Source of the DNA: Io17-Chloro-G2 sp965226825
GTDB lineage: Bacteria; Chloroflexota; Dehalococcoidia; Lucifugimonadales; UBA3495
Direction: 5' to 3'
Length of the DNA: 64,000 bases
Assembly (NCBI GenBank): GCA_965226825.1
Contig: CBDDED010000003.1
Coordinates: 2,914,001-2,978,000 of the forward strand
Shown here: positions 43,059 to 52,009 of the stretch, piece by piece
Layout: each line of letters opens with the position of its first letter
How positions within the stretch are numbered: position 1 is the first letter of the stretch
Notes under the pieces: model-generated
What the model was told of the DNA's origin: nothing
The model's database searches: none
Seen by the model: only the letters and a program-made list of their open reading frames with translations
Made by a program: the position numbers and the translations under genes

Positions 43059-43608
43059 CTACACCGGCAAACGCATCACGTGCCGTCGGATGCCGGCTCT
43101 CCCAACTTCCCGAAAACCAAGCGCTTTGAATGTGGCGACGAACCCCATGAAACGGTAGCTTGGGGAATCGCGATCGACAGGGTAGGCTTCGACCACCGTT
43201 GCGTCCTTTTCCCTGGAGTGGTCCACGGCCGCCCTGACCAATTGCCTGACAATCCCCTTCAACCGGAGCCTCCGCGGAACGAAAAAATAGACGCTGAACC
43301 AAACACGTTCCCCCGATGCGTCCGTCGGACCGCCCAAGGCCCGGTAACTGTCCCGGGGCGCTATTGAGCACCACCCAACGACCTCTCCGTCGATGTAACT
43401 CAGTATGCCGATGGTCTCACCTTGTTGGACCCGTCCCCGCAACGCCTCTTTCTTGGCGTTGTGGTCGCCGCGGGAGGCGCCGGCGGGCATAGTGCGCCAA
43501 ACCCATGCACCACCAGTACTTAGGGCCGCCCCGGGAATTGAACAGACCCTCCAGGTCATCCCACCGGTCCCGGTACACCTCGTGAAATTCGATTTCATCA
43601 TCCAGCAT
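43059..43608 (-). pseudogene. GNAT acetyltransferase with a one-base frameshift
   Basis: The N-terminal part MLDDEIEFHEVYRDRWDDLEGLFNSRGGPKYWWCM reads in one frame from the ATG at 43608. The rest (VWRTMPAGASRGDHNAKKEALRGRV...ILSYIDGEVVGWCSIAPRDSYRALGG...) reads in the next. Removing one base from the CCC run at 43502-43504 restores WCMVWR, which matches the usual pattern of this GNAT subfamily. The C-terminal acetyl-CoA-binding half (FFVPRRLRLKGIVRQLVRAAVDHSREKDATVVEAYP) is intact. A GGAGG site precedes the start. It may be a recent pseudogene or a sequencing/assembly error. Confidence 0.8.
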
Positions 43609-43623
43609 GTGAACCTCCGATAC

Positions 43624-43657
43624 CAAAAAAAGGGGCGCCGCGTAGACACGGCGCTCC
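43624..43657 (-). terminator. Intrinsic terminator in the GNAT leader
   Basis: On the minus strand GGAGCGCCG pairs with CGGCGCCCC (one G-U pair) around an 8-base loop, followed by TTTTTTT. It ends about 16 bases upstream of the GNAT start codon, an attenuator-like position, unless it ends a transcript from further upstream. Confidence 0.7.
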
Positions 43658-43743
43658 TTGCAACCAGGGTCATTCAATTGTCATCAAATCCCCCCGTTAC
43701 TCTTGGCGGGGTGGGAATCCAGAGGCCATTTTGTCCACTACGC

Positions 43744-43917
43744 CCGTCATTCTCGCCGCAGCGGGAATCCAGAGCCCTTTCTCCAATCCAACCTGGTGCG
43801 GGTTCGCCGGAGTGGTCCAGGTGGGACATCTTCCTGTCCACCCGGCGCGTCATAGCTGGCATAACCGTCTTGGCGCATGACCAGGGTTCTGGATTCCCGC
43901 TGCGGCGAGAATGACGG
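43744..43917. repeat. Intact interspersed element, 174 bp, core reversed
   Basis: Inverted ends CCGTCATTCTCGCC... and ...GGCGAGAATGACGG. The core is the reverse complement of the 25917-26090 core. The tail GACAATTGAAAGACCC lies at 43920-43935, and a degenerate solo end lies to the left at 43683-43730. Confidence 0.92.
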
Positions 43918-43964
43918 GGGACAATTGAAAGACCCTGCCCCTGCAACGGCCTGTGTGAATACGG

Positions 43965-44819
43965 CTACTGGATAGAGAAGGCCGCCTGGACGTTCAGGCT
44001 CAATTGTAGCTCCCCTCCGCTGATAGACGTCGCCGAGTCGGACACTGCCCTTGCCATTCCCATAGACTCCACAAGGTAGCCCGGGTCCCTCGGAGAGTCT
44101 CCGCCCGCCTCACCAATGAAAATCAGGTCGCCGACCTCCACACCCGTGAGGCTCGCCAGGTGCTCGGCCTTGGCTACCGCGTCCTGCACAGCTTCTTCCC
44201 GGAGCTGGGTCCTGAAAGGCTTGGGGTCCTCGATACTGAAGTTGATGCCGTCGATCCGCGTTGCGTCCCCACCCGCCTCAGCCACCGAGTCGATGATCAT
44301 ACCAACTGCGTCCACGTCCCGTATCTTTATCCTGGCCGAGTTGCTCACCGTATATCCCACGAGAACCTGCTTCCTGGTGCGCGTACCCCCGGTTGTCACC
44401 TCCGGATATTCATACTGAGGCCAGATGTTGAACGACTGTGTCTGCACGTCCTGGTCTTCGAGTCCATGGACTTTGACCGCCGCTACAATTGCGTCCATGG
44501 CATCAGCAGCCTCGGCACGCGCTTCCGCCACCGTTTCGGCGATGGCCTCGACTCCTATGTTCAGGAGTACCAGGTCCGGCTCGACGGTAACGGTCGCCTG
44601 CCCGTTGACCCATATCCCCGAACCCGCAACCGACTCCCGTGCCGCGGCTGCGGTCATCTCCGTGCCGGAGGCAGCTATTTCCATAGTTTCCGGCGTAACT
44701 GACTCAGAATTCGCAGTTGCCCCCTCGTTGGCGCAGGCCAATCCCAAAACGAGCAAGGCAATGATTCCCAATATCGTAAAGAGCCTGGTCTTCCTGGTCA
44801 TCTGCACCTTTCCTTTCAT
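43965..44819 (-). CDS. SIMPL domain (DUF541) lipoprotein (284 aa)
   Basis: A signal with lipobox LVLGLAC is followed by a low-complexity spacer, then the SIMPL domain: GQATVTVEPDLVLLNIGVEAIAETVAEARAEAADAMDAIVAAVKVHGLEDQDVQTQSFNIWPQYEY and YTVSNSARIKIRDVDAVGMIIDSVAEAG. The C-terminal half (KAEHLASLTGVEVGDLIFIGE) is also typical. Proteins of this family are surface or periplasmic; their biochemical function is uncertain. Confidence 0.88.
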   Translation of the reverse strand: MKGKVQMTRKTRLFTILGIIALLVLGLACANEGATANSESVTPETMEIAASGTEMTAAAARESVAGSGIWVNGQATVTVEPDLVLLNIGVEAIAETVAEARAEAADAMDAIVAAVKVHGLEDQDVQTQSFNIWPQYEYPEVTTGGTRTRKQVLVGYTVSNSARIKIRDVDAVGMIIDSVAEAGGDATRIDGINFSIEDPKPFRTQLREEAVQDAVAKAEHLASLTGVEVGDLIFIGEAGGDSPRDPGYLVESMGMARAVSDSATSISGGELQLSLNVQAAFSIQ

Positions 44820-44932
44820 CTGAAGCCTTTTCTCGGGCCGCGTATACCGGCGCGCGTCCTTGTTTTAATGACGGCGGAAGAACGCGAATAGTTCCATTAG
44901 AGCCTGCGGGTTGCGATTCAAGCGGAAATGGG

Positions 44933-46306
44933 CTAGTTCCAGGACCACACGCCCAGGGACCCGTGCGCCAATTCCCTGGGTTCGGTAGCGCCGCTGACAT
45001 CCAGGATGAAAACTCGTTCTCCGCTTGGGGAACCGCCGTTACGCCGTTGATACGGTTCTTCCCGGGTGCCTGCCAGAACCAGCCAGTTCCCGTCGGGGGA
45101 CCACAGGGAATGGGAGTAGGAGTACTGATCGAAGAAATTCAGCATGGTCATCGTGTCGTTGGACGGGTGGAACCGGAGCAATTCCTGAACACTGCCCCCC
45201 CGGACCGGAGAAACCTTAAGCTCCAAAAGCTGGTCCTGCGAGTCCACTCCCACCCAGGCGATTTTGTCCCCGCCAGGGGCCCAGAAGAACGCAGCTATAG
45301 GTTCTTGCGCCAGGATCCGCACCTCTCCACCGTCGGCGGGAACCAGAATCAACCGCTGGAACACCGGGGCTCCACTGCCTTCCTGATCCACCACCGCCAA
45401 CTCCGAGCCGTCGGGAGACCAGGCAAATGCGGCCAGGGATGACACTTCCAAAATCGAGGTCCCAGTACCAGGGCGGCCAACCTCCTCCACGAACAACGCT
45501 GCCCCTGCACTGTCAGGATTCTCAACGGTAAACGCCATGCGGCTCCCATCCGGGGAAAAAGCCGGCACCCTGAAACCGTACCCCACGGTCACGGTCCCAC
45601 CGGTTCCAGGCTGAAATGGCCTGCGAGCCACTCTCAACTCATCCCGGCTGTGGAGCAGGATGGCGCTACCATCTTGATTCCAGTGGTAGTACAACGGAGC
45701 TCCGGTCTCGACAATGTCAGGGGTTATCTCATCGACATTCCAAGGCTCCCGCGTATCCAGCGCCAGCAAAGTGAAGGCCTGCGGAGCGGATACGAGGAAC
45801 GAAAGGATTCTGCTATCCGGAGACCAGTACAGATAATGAGGTGCCCCTTGCGCGATCACCGAGGGGACCGGGTTGACGTACACGTTCCTAACGCCGCGGC
45901 CAACCAGGTCGAAAACGTCCACCGATACCTCGGGGCGCCCGCCTTCCGCGACGACCTTTGAAGCAGCCAGCCTTGTCCCGTCGGGAGACCACGTCGGCCA
46001 AAAATAGTTCCTCGTTGCACCCTCGGGTTGAGCTAGCACGCCGCCCCGGCTCTCCGAGGACACTTGGGCGCCTCCGGTGAGGTTAAGTAAGTCGCTTCCA
46101 TCCGGATTGACGGTAAAAAGGCCGCCGCTGGACCCGACGAAAACGATTCTGTTTACCACAGCTGCTGATAAAGGCCCGACTGTTTCATCCGACTGATTCT
46201 CATGGTTCGTGGGTTCCTCCAACTCGTCCGAGCTCTGACTGCCGTTCTGCTGGCAGGCTAACCCGAGCAGACCGATGGCCAGCGCGATCCCAATCACAGC
46301 TTTCAT
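44933..46306 (-). CDS. TolB/PD40-type beta-propeller lipoprotein (457 aa)
   Basis: The ATG at 46306 gives a short lipoprotein signal (MKAVIGIALAIGLLGLACQQ). The rest holds repeated PD40-type blades with the signature WSPDG or close variants: WPTWSPDGTRLAAS, LYWSPDSRILSFL, PAFSPDGSRMAFT, FAWSPDGSELAVV and LWSPDGNWLVLAG. It is therefore a secreted six- or seven-bladed propeller. The specific role is unknown. The open frame to 46510 extends upstream of the signal and is not used here. Confidence 0.85.
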   Translation of the reverse strand: MKAVIGIALAIGLLGLACQQNGSQSSDELEEPTNHENQSDETVGPLSAAVVNRIVFVGSSGGLFTVNPDGSDLLNLTGGAQVSSESRGGVLAQPEGATRNYFWPTWSPDGTRLAASKVVAEGGRPEVSVDVFDLVGRGVRNVYVNPVPSVIAQGAPHYLYWSPDSRILSFLVSAPQAFTLLALDTREPWNVDEITPDIVETGAPLYYHWNQDGSAILLHSRDELRVARRPFQPGTGGTVTVGYGFRVPAFSPDGSRMAFTVENPDSAGAALFVEEVGRPGTGTSILEVSSLAAFAWSPDGSELAVVDQEGSGAPVFQRLILVPADGGEVRILAQEPIAAFFWAPGGDKIAWVGVDSQDQLLELKVSPVRGGSVQELLRFHPSNDTMTMLNFFDQYSYSHSLWSPDGNWLVLAGTREEPYQRRNGGSPSGERVFILDVSGATEPRELAHGSLGVWSWN

Positions 46307-46707
46307 CGTCAATATTGGCAACGCCAAATGTCCCAACGATTTTACTCCGCGACCGGAAGCCCGTAATACCGGGTTAGAATACCATAAGGCGTCCCGCACA
46401 ATACCGTGTTTGAAACGTGGACAAGTCGCCCACTGATGTGAATTACACTCTATAAACAACGTACTACCGAACCGCCATGCTAGACAAAGCAACCGGCATT
46501 GCGGATACATTCCTGGTAGGCCTCATTGGCCATAATCCAGCGTCAAGCCATGTACGCCACCCATACACCCCTCCTTTCAAGCCATCCACAAATCTCCCAA
46601 CCCCATGCATGTTAAAATAAGCCACGAAGCACCCACCTATCATTAGATGATCAACGGTTATCCCCGCTATCAACACACTTAGGATTATTACACTTACTTA
46701 ATTTCAT
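46307..46707. other. Intergenic region upstream of obgE
   Basis: No supported gene. The last 100 bp are A+T-rich compared with the surroundings and probably contain the obgE promoter, though no clear -35/-10 pair was found. A 70-codon minus-strand frame at 46464-46676 has no convincing protein character. Confidence 0.5.
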
Positions 46708-48009
46708 ATGATTGATTCTGTCAGGCTAAATATTAACGCCGGTAATGGTGGTCGTGGATGCGCCAGCTTCCTGAGGGCCAAATACAAGCCCAAAGGCGGT
46801 CCCGATGGGGGCGACGGCGGGGATGGAGGCAGCGCATACATTTGTGGGGATCCATCGCTGAATACCCTGCTGCACCTCAAATTTAACAGCACGCTTTACA
46901 TTGACTCCGGTGGTCATGGCAAGGGTAAAAATAAGCGTGGGAAGAATGGCGCCGAGAAGATTATTCCGGTTCCTTTGGGAACAGAGATATGGCAGAGGAC
47001 GGGACGTCGCACCCGTGAGTTCTTGCTGGACGTCGTAGATTCCACGCCACACCTGGTTGCGCTGGGAGGTAAAGGGGGGCGTGGGAACGCCCGGTTCGTT
47101 TCTGCAACGAACCAGGAACCAGTGTTGTCGGAGCAAGGAGAGCAGGGCGAGCGGGTGGTGTTGTTCCTTGAGCTGAAACTTCTCGCGGACGTGGGGCTTC
47201 TCGCCCGGCCCAATGCGGGCAAGTCGACGTTGATGTCACGCTGTTCGGGAGCAAGGCCAAAGGTTGCGGAGTACCCCTTTACCACTGTGGAACCGATCTT
47301 GGGTGCGGTGCGGAACCGGGAAAAAGATTTTGTCTTGATGGAAGTGCCTGGACTCTTGGAGGGAGCCCACCGGGGTGTCGGTCTGGGGCAACAGTTTTTG
47401 AGGCATGCGGAAAGGGCCAGGGTGTACGTGCACCTGTTGGATGGTTCCAGTGAAGATCCGGTGGCAGACTTCCACATGCTTAACAATGAGTTGGAACAAT
47501 TCAATGACGGATTGGTCCAAAAGCCCAAGATCATTGCGGTAAACAAACTCGACCTGCCCGACGTGCGGGATGGCCAATCAGAACTTAGGGATAAATTGAC
47601 CCGCGCTGCCGCTGAGTGGCAGCCAGCCGGCGGTGTAAACGGATTGCAGACGCCGGTTGTGTTCCTTTCCGCAGTCACCGGCGAAGGATTGCAGGGGTTG
47701 TTGGACTGCATGGTGGCATCGCTCGATGCGATCCCCAAGGAGGCCCCGGTAGAACCTGCTCCGGCATGGGTTGGAACCAGACACAGGCAGCACCTTCCCG
47801 ATAAGGTTTGGGTGGAAGACGGCGTTTACGTGGTGCAGTGCGATGTTCTGGAGCGACTGGCGGCGATGGCTGATCCCCGGGACAGCCGGGTGGTTATCCA
47901 GCTATGGCGGGAGATGGAGCGGCGCGGCCTGGCGAGGAATCTCGTTGATGCCGGTATTGAAGCGGGGGACACCATCAGAATAGGCACCGTCGAAGTGGAG
48001 TGGTTCTAA
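46708..48009 (+). CDS. obgE: GTPase Obg/CgtA (433 aa)
   Basis: Ribosome-associated GTPase. The glycine-rich N-domain is LNINAGNGGRGCASFLRAKYKPKGGPDGGDGGDGGSAY (residues 7-44). The G domain has G1 ARPNAGKSTLMSR, G3 as MEVPGLLEGAHRGVGLG, G4 NKLD and G5 SAVTGEG. In G3 the usual Asp of DxPG is Glu here. The C-terminal OCT domain (about 345-433) ends in GTVEVEWF. It begins a three-gene operon with nadD and pyrE. Confidence 0.96.
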   Translation: MIDSVRLNINAGNGGRGCASFLRAKYKPKGGPDGGDGGDGGSAYICGDPSLNTLLHLKFNSTLYIDSGGHGKGKNKRGKNGAEKIIPVPLGTEIWQRTGRRTREFLLDVVDSTPHLVALGGKGGRGNARFVSATNQEPVLSEQGEQGERVVLFLELKLLADVGLLARPNAGKSTLMSRCSGARPKVAEYPFTTVEPILGAVRNREKDFVLMEVPGLLEGAHRGVGLGQQFLRHAERARVYVHLLDGSSEDPVADFHMLNNELEQFNDGLVQKPKIIAVNKLDLPDVRDGQSELRDKLTRAAAEWQPAGGVNGLQTPVVFLSAVTGEGLQGLLDCMVASLDAIPKEAPVEPAPAWVGTRHRQHLPDKVWVEDGVYVVQCDVLERLAAMADPRDSRVVIQLWREMERRGLARNLVDAGIEAGDTIRIGTVEVEWF

Positions 48010-48010
48010 A

Positions 48011-48649
48011 GTGGCGATCGGGTTTCTGGGCGGGACCTTCGACCCGGTCCACTTGGGCCATTTGCAGTTAGGGGACAGCGCCGTCGCCCATCTGGGATTG
48101 GAAACAGTGTTGTTTGTACCCACCGGACGCCCCTGGCTGAAGGCGGGCCAGTATCTATCCCCGGCAAGGCATCGTTTGGAAATGGTGCGGCGAGCCATTG
48201 CGGGCAATGCGCGGTTTTCTCTCTGCGACGTTGAGGTGGAACGACCCGGGCTGACATACACGGTGGACACCCTGGAGGAACTGGCCCGGGAAAGCCGGTG
48301 GTGCGCCGACGATTACCTGATCCTGGGGATGGATGCGCTGGAGCATTTCCAACGGTGGAAAGAGCCGGAGCGAATATTACAGTTGTCCCGGCTGGCAGTG
48401 GCGGCCAGGGAGGGGCACCAGGGCTTTTCTTTGGATAGTTTGGTGGAACAGTTTCCTGAGGCCGCAGACCGGGTGGTGCAACTGCCGGGGAATCTGCCGG
48501 AAATCAGCGCCACCGAGGTCCGCCAGAGTGCATGGCAAGGAGGTTCTTTGGAACGCTTCGTGCCGTCTGCTGTGGCGGAGTATATCCAGAGCTCCGGCCT
48601 CTATCGGTGCGAAGCTCAAGTCGACGGTCAGGTTAGCCGTGTCGAGTGA
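48011..48649 (+). CDS. nadD: Nicotinate-nucleotide adenylyltransferase (212 aa)
   Basis: Makes deamido-NAD from NaMN and ATP. The GTG start at 48011 gives MAIGFLGGTFDPVHLGHLQLGDSA with the nucleotidyltransferase GGTFDPxHxGH motif; ILGMDALEHFQRWKEPERIL and the C-terminal ISATEVRQSAWQGGSLERFVP (the SSTxIR-like motif) complete the signature. It starts 1 bp after obgE. Confidence 0.94.
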   Translation: MAIGFLGGTFDPVHLGHLQLGDSAVAHLGLETVLFVPTGRPWLKAGQYLSPARHRLEMVRRAIAGNARFSLCDVEVERPGLTYTVDTLEELARESRWCADDYLILGMDALEHFQRWKEPERILQLSRLAVAAREGHQGFSLDSLVEQFPEAADRVVQLPGNLPEISATEVRQSAWQGGSLERFVPSAVAEYIQSSGLYRCEAQVDGQVSRVE

Positions 48650-49208
48650 AGTAGCAGAACGCCTGCTGGCTCTCGCCCTTGCCCGAAATGCCCTGCGGTA
48701 CGGTGACTTTACGCTGACCTCTGGCAAAAAAAGTTCTTACTACTTTGATGGCCGGCTGCTCAGCCTGGACCCAGAAGGGGCGCACCTGATATCCCAAGCC
48801 CTGTTACCGGCGCTCCGGGATGCCGGCGCGACGGCCATCGGTGGCCCCACGCTTGGCGCCGATCCAATAGTCGCTGCTATTGCCTTGGCGGGGTACCTTT
48901 CGGGAGTCCGGCTGCCCGGGTTCATTGTCAGGAAGGAAGCGAAAGCCCACGGCACCGGACAGGCTATTGAAGGCCCTCTGGAGTCGGGTAGCCGCGTTGC
49001 GATTATTGACGACACCTGCACTACCGGAGGCTCCCTGTTTCAAGCCATAGAGGCGGTGGAGGCGGTCTCTTGCGTGGTGGTGAAGGTTGTGGCTGTCCTG
49101 GACCGCTGTGAGGGCGGCGGAGAGGCACTGAAAGCCAGGGGATACGACTTCATGTCTATCCTGCAGGCAACCCCGGAGGGGACGATCACTGTTTCTCCGG
49201 GGCTTTAG
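48639..49208 (+). CDS. pyrE: Orotate phosphoribosyltransferase (189 aa)
   Basis: Converts orotate and PRPP to OMP. GDFTLTSGKKSSYYFDGRLLSLDPEGA is the N-terminal orotate-site block; the PRPP loop is RVAIIDDTCTTGGSLFQAIEAVEA. The GTG start at 48639 overlaps the nadD stop by 11 bases. The open frame extends back to 48333 inside nadD, but only this start gives the family length. Confidence 0.92.
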   Translation: MSSEVAERLLALALARNALRYGDFTLTSGKKSSYYFDGRLLSLDPEGAHLISQALLPALRDAGATAIGGPTLGADPIVAAIALAGYLSGVRLPGFIVRKEAKAHGTGQAIEGPLESGSRVAIIDDTCTTGGSLFQAIEAVEAVSCVVVKVVAVLDRCEGGGEALKARGYDFMSILQATPEGTITVSPGL

Positions 49209-50293
49209 GCGCCGGGTCCGAATGCCTGTGAAAACCCGCTGACCTCAGCAGAACCCTCGGACGGAGCTTGCAGGTCCAGCGTCGAGCCGGTCGAGGCGAA
49301 GGCCTTCCTCACGTATCCCATTCCTACAAGGCCGCCGTCCGGCAATGTACTCAGGGACGTGACTACACCTACTACCCGCCCCTCCTGCACCATCTCAGCC
49401 CCCTGGCACACCTGCGCCGCGGGCCCAAACTTCAACGTGACCAGGTGCTTTTGGACCTTCTGGTAGGAGTCCAGCCGGGCGATTACTTCCTGGCCAATGT
49501 AACACCCCTTGGTGAAGTCAATTGACCCGATGAGACCGGCTTCCAACGGATTGTACTGTTCGCCCATTTCCCGGCCGTAGGTGGGGACAGCAAGGGCCAC
49601 CCGGAGTGCGTCGTAGGCCTCTGCGCCCATGGGGGCCACGCCGGCGGCCAGGAGGGCCCCCCAGACACCGGAAGCGCTCTCAGCGGTCGTTACCAAGGCG
49701 TAGCCGGGTAACCCGCCGACGGGTTGATGGACTATCTGGGTTTCTGAGCCAGCGATGAGTGCAGCGGTTGAGCCATAGGTGGGTATGGCGGCCAGGTCTT
49801 CCGAGGTGAGACCGGATACACCGGACAACGCTGCGGGAGCATTGGGTCCAAGCAGGGCCAGCATCGCGGATGCTTGCGTATGGTCCTCAACTTCAACGTC
49901 GTCCATGATGGTGTATTTGTCCAGCCAGGCGATGACCGGTTCCTGGGTTTCCGGGCTCGTGAGCAGCAGCACGTGGTCTCCCAGGTTGACCACATGAACC
50001 AGGTCCACGATGCGCCCACGGTCGTTGGTCAAGATGGTCGGCGCTCCTTGGCCGGGTCCAAGCTCGTCCACCTTGTTGGTGGATAGGCGGTTGATCAGGT
50101 CCAAGCAGTCCGTGCCAACAGCCTTTAACCGGCCGGTGTGAGACAGGTCATGGACCGCCGCCGAGGCTTCGGCGGCGCGGAACTCTTCAGCAAAGGAGCC
50201 AAAGACCTGGGCCAACTCCCAGCCGTCTTGTGGTCGGAATGTTGCGCTGGCGTGCGCATGAACCTCGTACAGGGGCGAACGCAAAAGGGCCAT
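49205..50293 (-). CDS. ygfZ: Folate-binding YgfZ/GcvT-like protein (362 aa)
   Basis: Member of the GcvT-like fold used in Fe-S cluster maintenance. The signature KGCYIGQEVIARLDSYQKVQKHL is present near residue 262. The N-terminus resembles GcvT (VHDLSHTGRLKAVGTDCLDLINRLSTNKVDELGPGQGAPTILTNDRGRIVDLVHVVNLGDHVLLL). It lies downstream of the IscA-like gene on the same strand, consistent with an Fe-S role. It overlaps the end of pyrE by 4 bp. Confidence 0.88.
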   Translation of the reverse strand: MALLRSPLYEVHAHASATFRPQDGWELAQVFGSFAEEFRAAEASAAVHDLSHTGRLKAVGTDCLDLINRLSTNKVDELGPGQGAPTILTNDRGRIVDLVHVVNLGDHVLLLTSPETQEPVIAWLDKYTIMDDVEVEDHTQASAMLALLGPNAPAALSGVSGLTSEDLAAIPTYGSTAALIAGSETQIVHQPVGGLPGYALVTTAESASGVWGALLAAGVAPMGAEAYDALRVALAVPTYGREMGEQYNPLEAGLIGSIDFTKGCYIGQEVIARLDSYQKVQKHLVTLKFGPAAQVCQGAEMVQEGRVVGVVTSLSTLPDGGLVGMGYVRKAFASTGSTLDLQAPSEGSAEVSGFSQAFGPGA

Positions 50294-50302
50294 TGGAGTC
50301 CT

Positions 50303-50346
50303 CCAAAAACAATAGCGCCGTCCCGGAACAAAGCCAGGCGGCGCTA
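50303..50346 (-). terminator. Intrinsic terminator after the IscA-like gene
   Basis: On the minus strand TAGCGCCG and CGGCGCTA form a perfect 8-bp stem, followed by TTGTTTTT. It lies between the IscA-like and YgfZ-like genes, so the two are at least partly separate transcripts. Confidence 0.75.
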
Positions 50347-50369
50347 CAGAGTGACCGGATCAGGGGGTG

Positions 50370-50726
50370 TTAAACGGAGAAGGAAGTGCCGCACCCGCAG
50401 GTCTTTTTCGCGTTGGGGTTGACGAAGACGAAGCCTTTGCCGTTCAGGCCATCCGAGAACTCAAGCTCGGTGCCCACCAGGTAGATGTAGCTCTTCTTGT
50501 CTACCATTACCTTGATGCCGTGCTGGTCCACCACTTTGTCGCTGGGAAGTTCCTCACCGGTGATAGTCAGGTCGTAGGTCAGGCCTGAGCACCCACCGCC
50601 TTTGACCGCTACGCGGATACCCACGTCGCTGTCGTTCCCATCTTTGGCAGCGAAATACTTGATCTTTTCGGCGGCTTTTTCGCTGATACTAACGCCAAGC
50701 TCAATGCCGTCTTGGGTAATCGCCAT
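50370..50726 (-). CDS. IscA/ErpA-type iron-sulfur carrier (118 aa)
   Basis: A-type Fe-S assembly protein. The three conserved Cys are present: one in GGCSGLTYDL and two in the C-terminal CGCGTSFSV. ISEKAAEKIKYFAAKDGNDSDVGIRVAVKGGG is the usual lead-in. The AGGAGGA site just upstream supports the start at 50726. Confidence 0.95.
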   Translation of the reverse strand: MAITQDGIELGVSISEKAAEKIKYFAAKDGNDSDVGIRVAVKGGGCSGLTYDLTITGEELPSDKVVDQHGIKVMVDKKSYIYLVGTELEFSDGLNGKGFVFVNPNAKKTCGCGTSFSV

Positions 50727-50897
50727 GAGATCCTCCTATGAGATGCGCCGGGCGCTACCCGCCCAACATATGCTCTCAGATCCTATTTTATGGCTGAGTG
50801 TCCAATGGAGTCAAGGTTTGAGGCAGGCTTGGCCAATGCCCGTTTGGTTGCAGATACGATTGCTGTCGTGCGTACGAAAGCTGGGGAGTCGCTTCGG

Positions 50898-51935
50898 TCA
50901 GCCGGCCAAGGCCATCAGGGTGTCCAGATCCAGGAGACCGGGGAGATTCCTGGCGAATTCCTCGATCTTGGGTAAGGTGGGAGGCGACGAGCCGGTTAAC
51001 AGGGGGACCAGGGCGTCGGTGGTGTCCGGTGTGTTGGACTGGACCACCATCACCGGGACCTGGCGCTGCGCGGCTTCGTCTGTGATGTAGCCCGCAGGCT
51101 CTCCCCCCTCGGTCAACACCAGGCATTTGGTGCCTGGGACGAGGCTTGCCATCTGTATGTCAGGTCTTTGTGAGCGGGTGATTACCACTTGGCTGGCATA
51201 CCGGCCGTAATACTCGGGCCCGGAGTCCATGATATTGCCGCCGATGAGAATCCGTTCCATCAAGGTGTCGGCGTCGCCTGGTTGTTGGATCCAGCGGCCG
51301 TCAAGGGTTTCAAACAATTGCTGCAATGTAGGGGCCCGCATGAACCGCATTTCGGGCAGCACGCCCAACAGGGGGATGTTGCGGGGCTGCAACGCGGCAG
51401 TCAGCGCCTGCCGGAACCCGGGCAGCCGGTGTTTGGTCACGGAGTTGACGATGACGCCCGCCAGGTTCTCCCCGAATGGAGCCGCCGCTTGGAGGATGCC
51501 TTCCGGGGTGAGGTCGGGAGTGTGTCCAAAGAGCAGGACGGCTTTGGACCCCAGCGCGGAGCAAGTCTGTGCTGGCAGAGGCGATTCCTCGCCGCGTGCG
51601 GTTACCAGGGAAGGGCCGTCCACGAGGACGCGCCCTTGGGAGCTATGCAGCGCTGAGACAGCTTCTTGCAGCTGCCCGGTTTGTGGACTGTCTAAATTGG
51701 TGGTTGGGTCCCAGGCCAGGGGATCGGGGGCTGACGGCCCCGCGTGGCCGGCCAGAACCTCTTCCCGCATGAATGTCGCGTCGGAGTCAGGGTCGGGGTC
51801 GGCTCCGGGTTGCTCCGATAGTGGCTTGTAGTAAGCTGCGGTCTTGCCCGAATGAGCTAAAGCCAACCAAAGCGCGGCGGCGAGGGTGGTTTTGCCCTCC
51901 TGGGGACGGTGTGAAATGATCTGGAGGATCCCCAA
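50898..51935 (-). CDS. BioD-like ATPase with DRTGG domain (345 aa)
   Basis: N-terminal P-loop of the dethiobiotin synthetase/phosphotransacetylase-N type (ISHRPQEGKTTLAAALWLALAHSGKTAAYYKPL), a middle NTPase core, and a C-terminal DRTGG domain (about 215-320: ILIGGNIMDSGPEYYGRYASQVVITRSQRPDIQMASL, CLVLTEGGEPAGYITDEAA). This is the layout of the Pta N-terminal half without the transferase. Such stand-alone proteins are probably regulatory; the ligand is unknown. Confidence 0.85.
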   Translation of the reverse strand: MGILQIISHRPQEGKTTLAAALWLALAHSGKTAAYYKPLSEQPGADPDPDSDATFMREEVLAGHAGPSAPDPLAWDPTTNLDSPQTGQLQEAVSALHSSQGRVLVDGPSLVTARGEESPLPAQTCSALGSKAVLLFGHTPDLTPEGILQAAAPFGENLAGVIVNSVTKHRLPGFRQALTAALQPRNIPLLGVLPEMRFMRAPTLQQLFETLDGRWIQQPGDADTLMERILIGGNIMDSGPEYYGRYASQVVITRSQRPDIQMASLVPGTKCLVLTEGGEPAGYITDEAAQRQVPVMVVQSNTPDTTDALVPLLTGSSPPTLPKIEEFARNLPGLLDLDTLMALAG

Positions 51936-52009
51936 TTAATTCACTATCAATTCGGCGGCCGTGTTTGGAAGTCTGCCCGTGCTGGCAGGTCAGCCGGGGA
52001 GGAATACTG

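Larger units (their letters stand above)
43609..43964. other. Intergenic region with terminator-like leader and repeats
   Basis: No gene. It contains a minus-strand terminator (43624-43657), a degenerate solo element end (43683-43730), an intact element (43744-43917) and the tail at 43920-43935. Confidence 0.75.

Noticed and set aside
46464..46676. 70-codon minus-strand ORF upstream of obgE
   Set aside because: No ribosome-binding site and no structured protein pattern; it lies in the promoter region.
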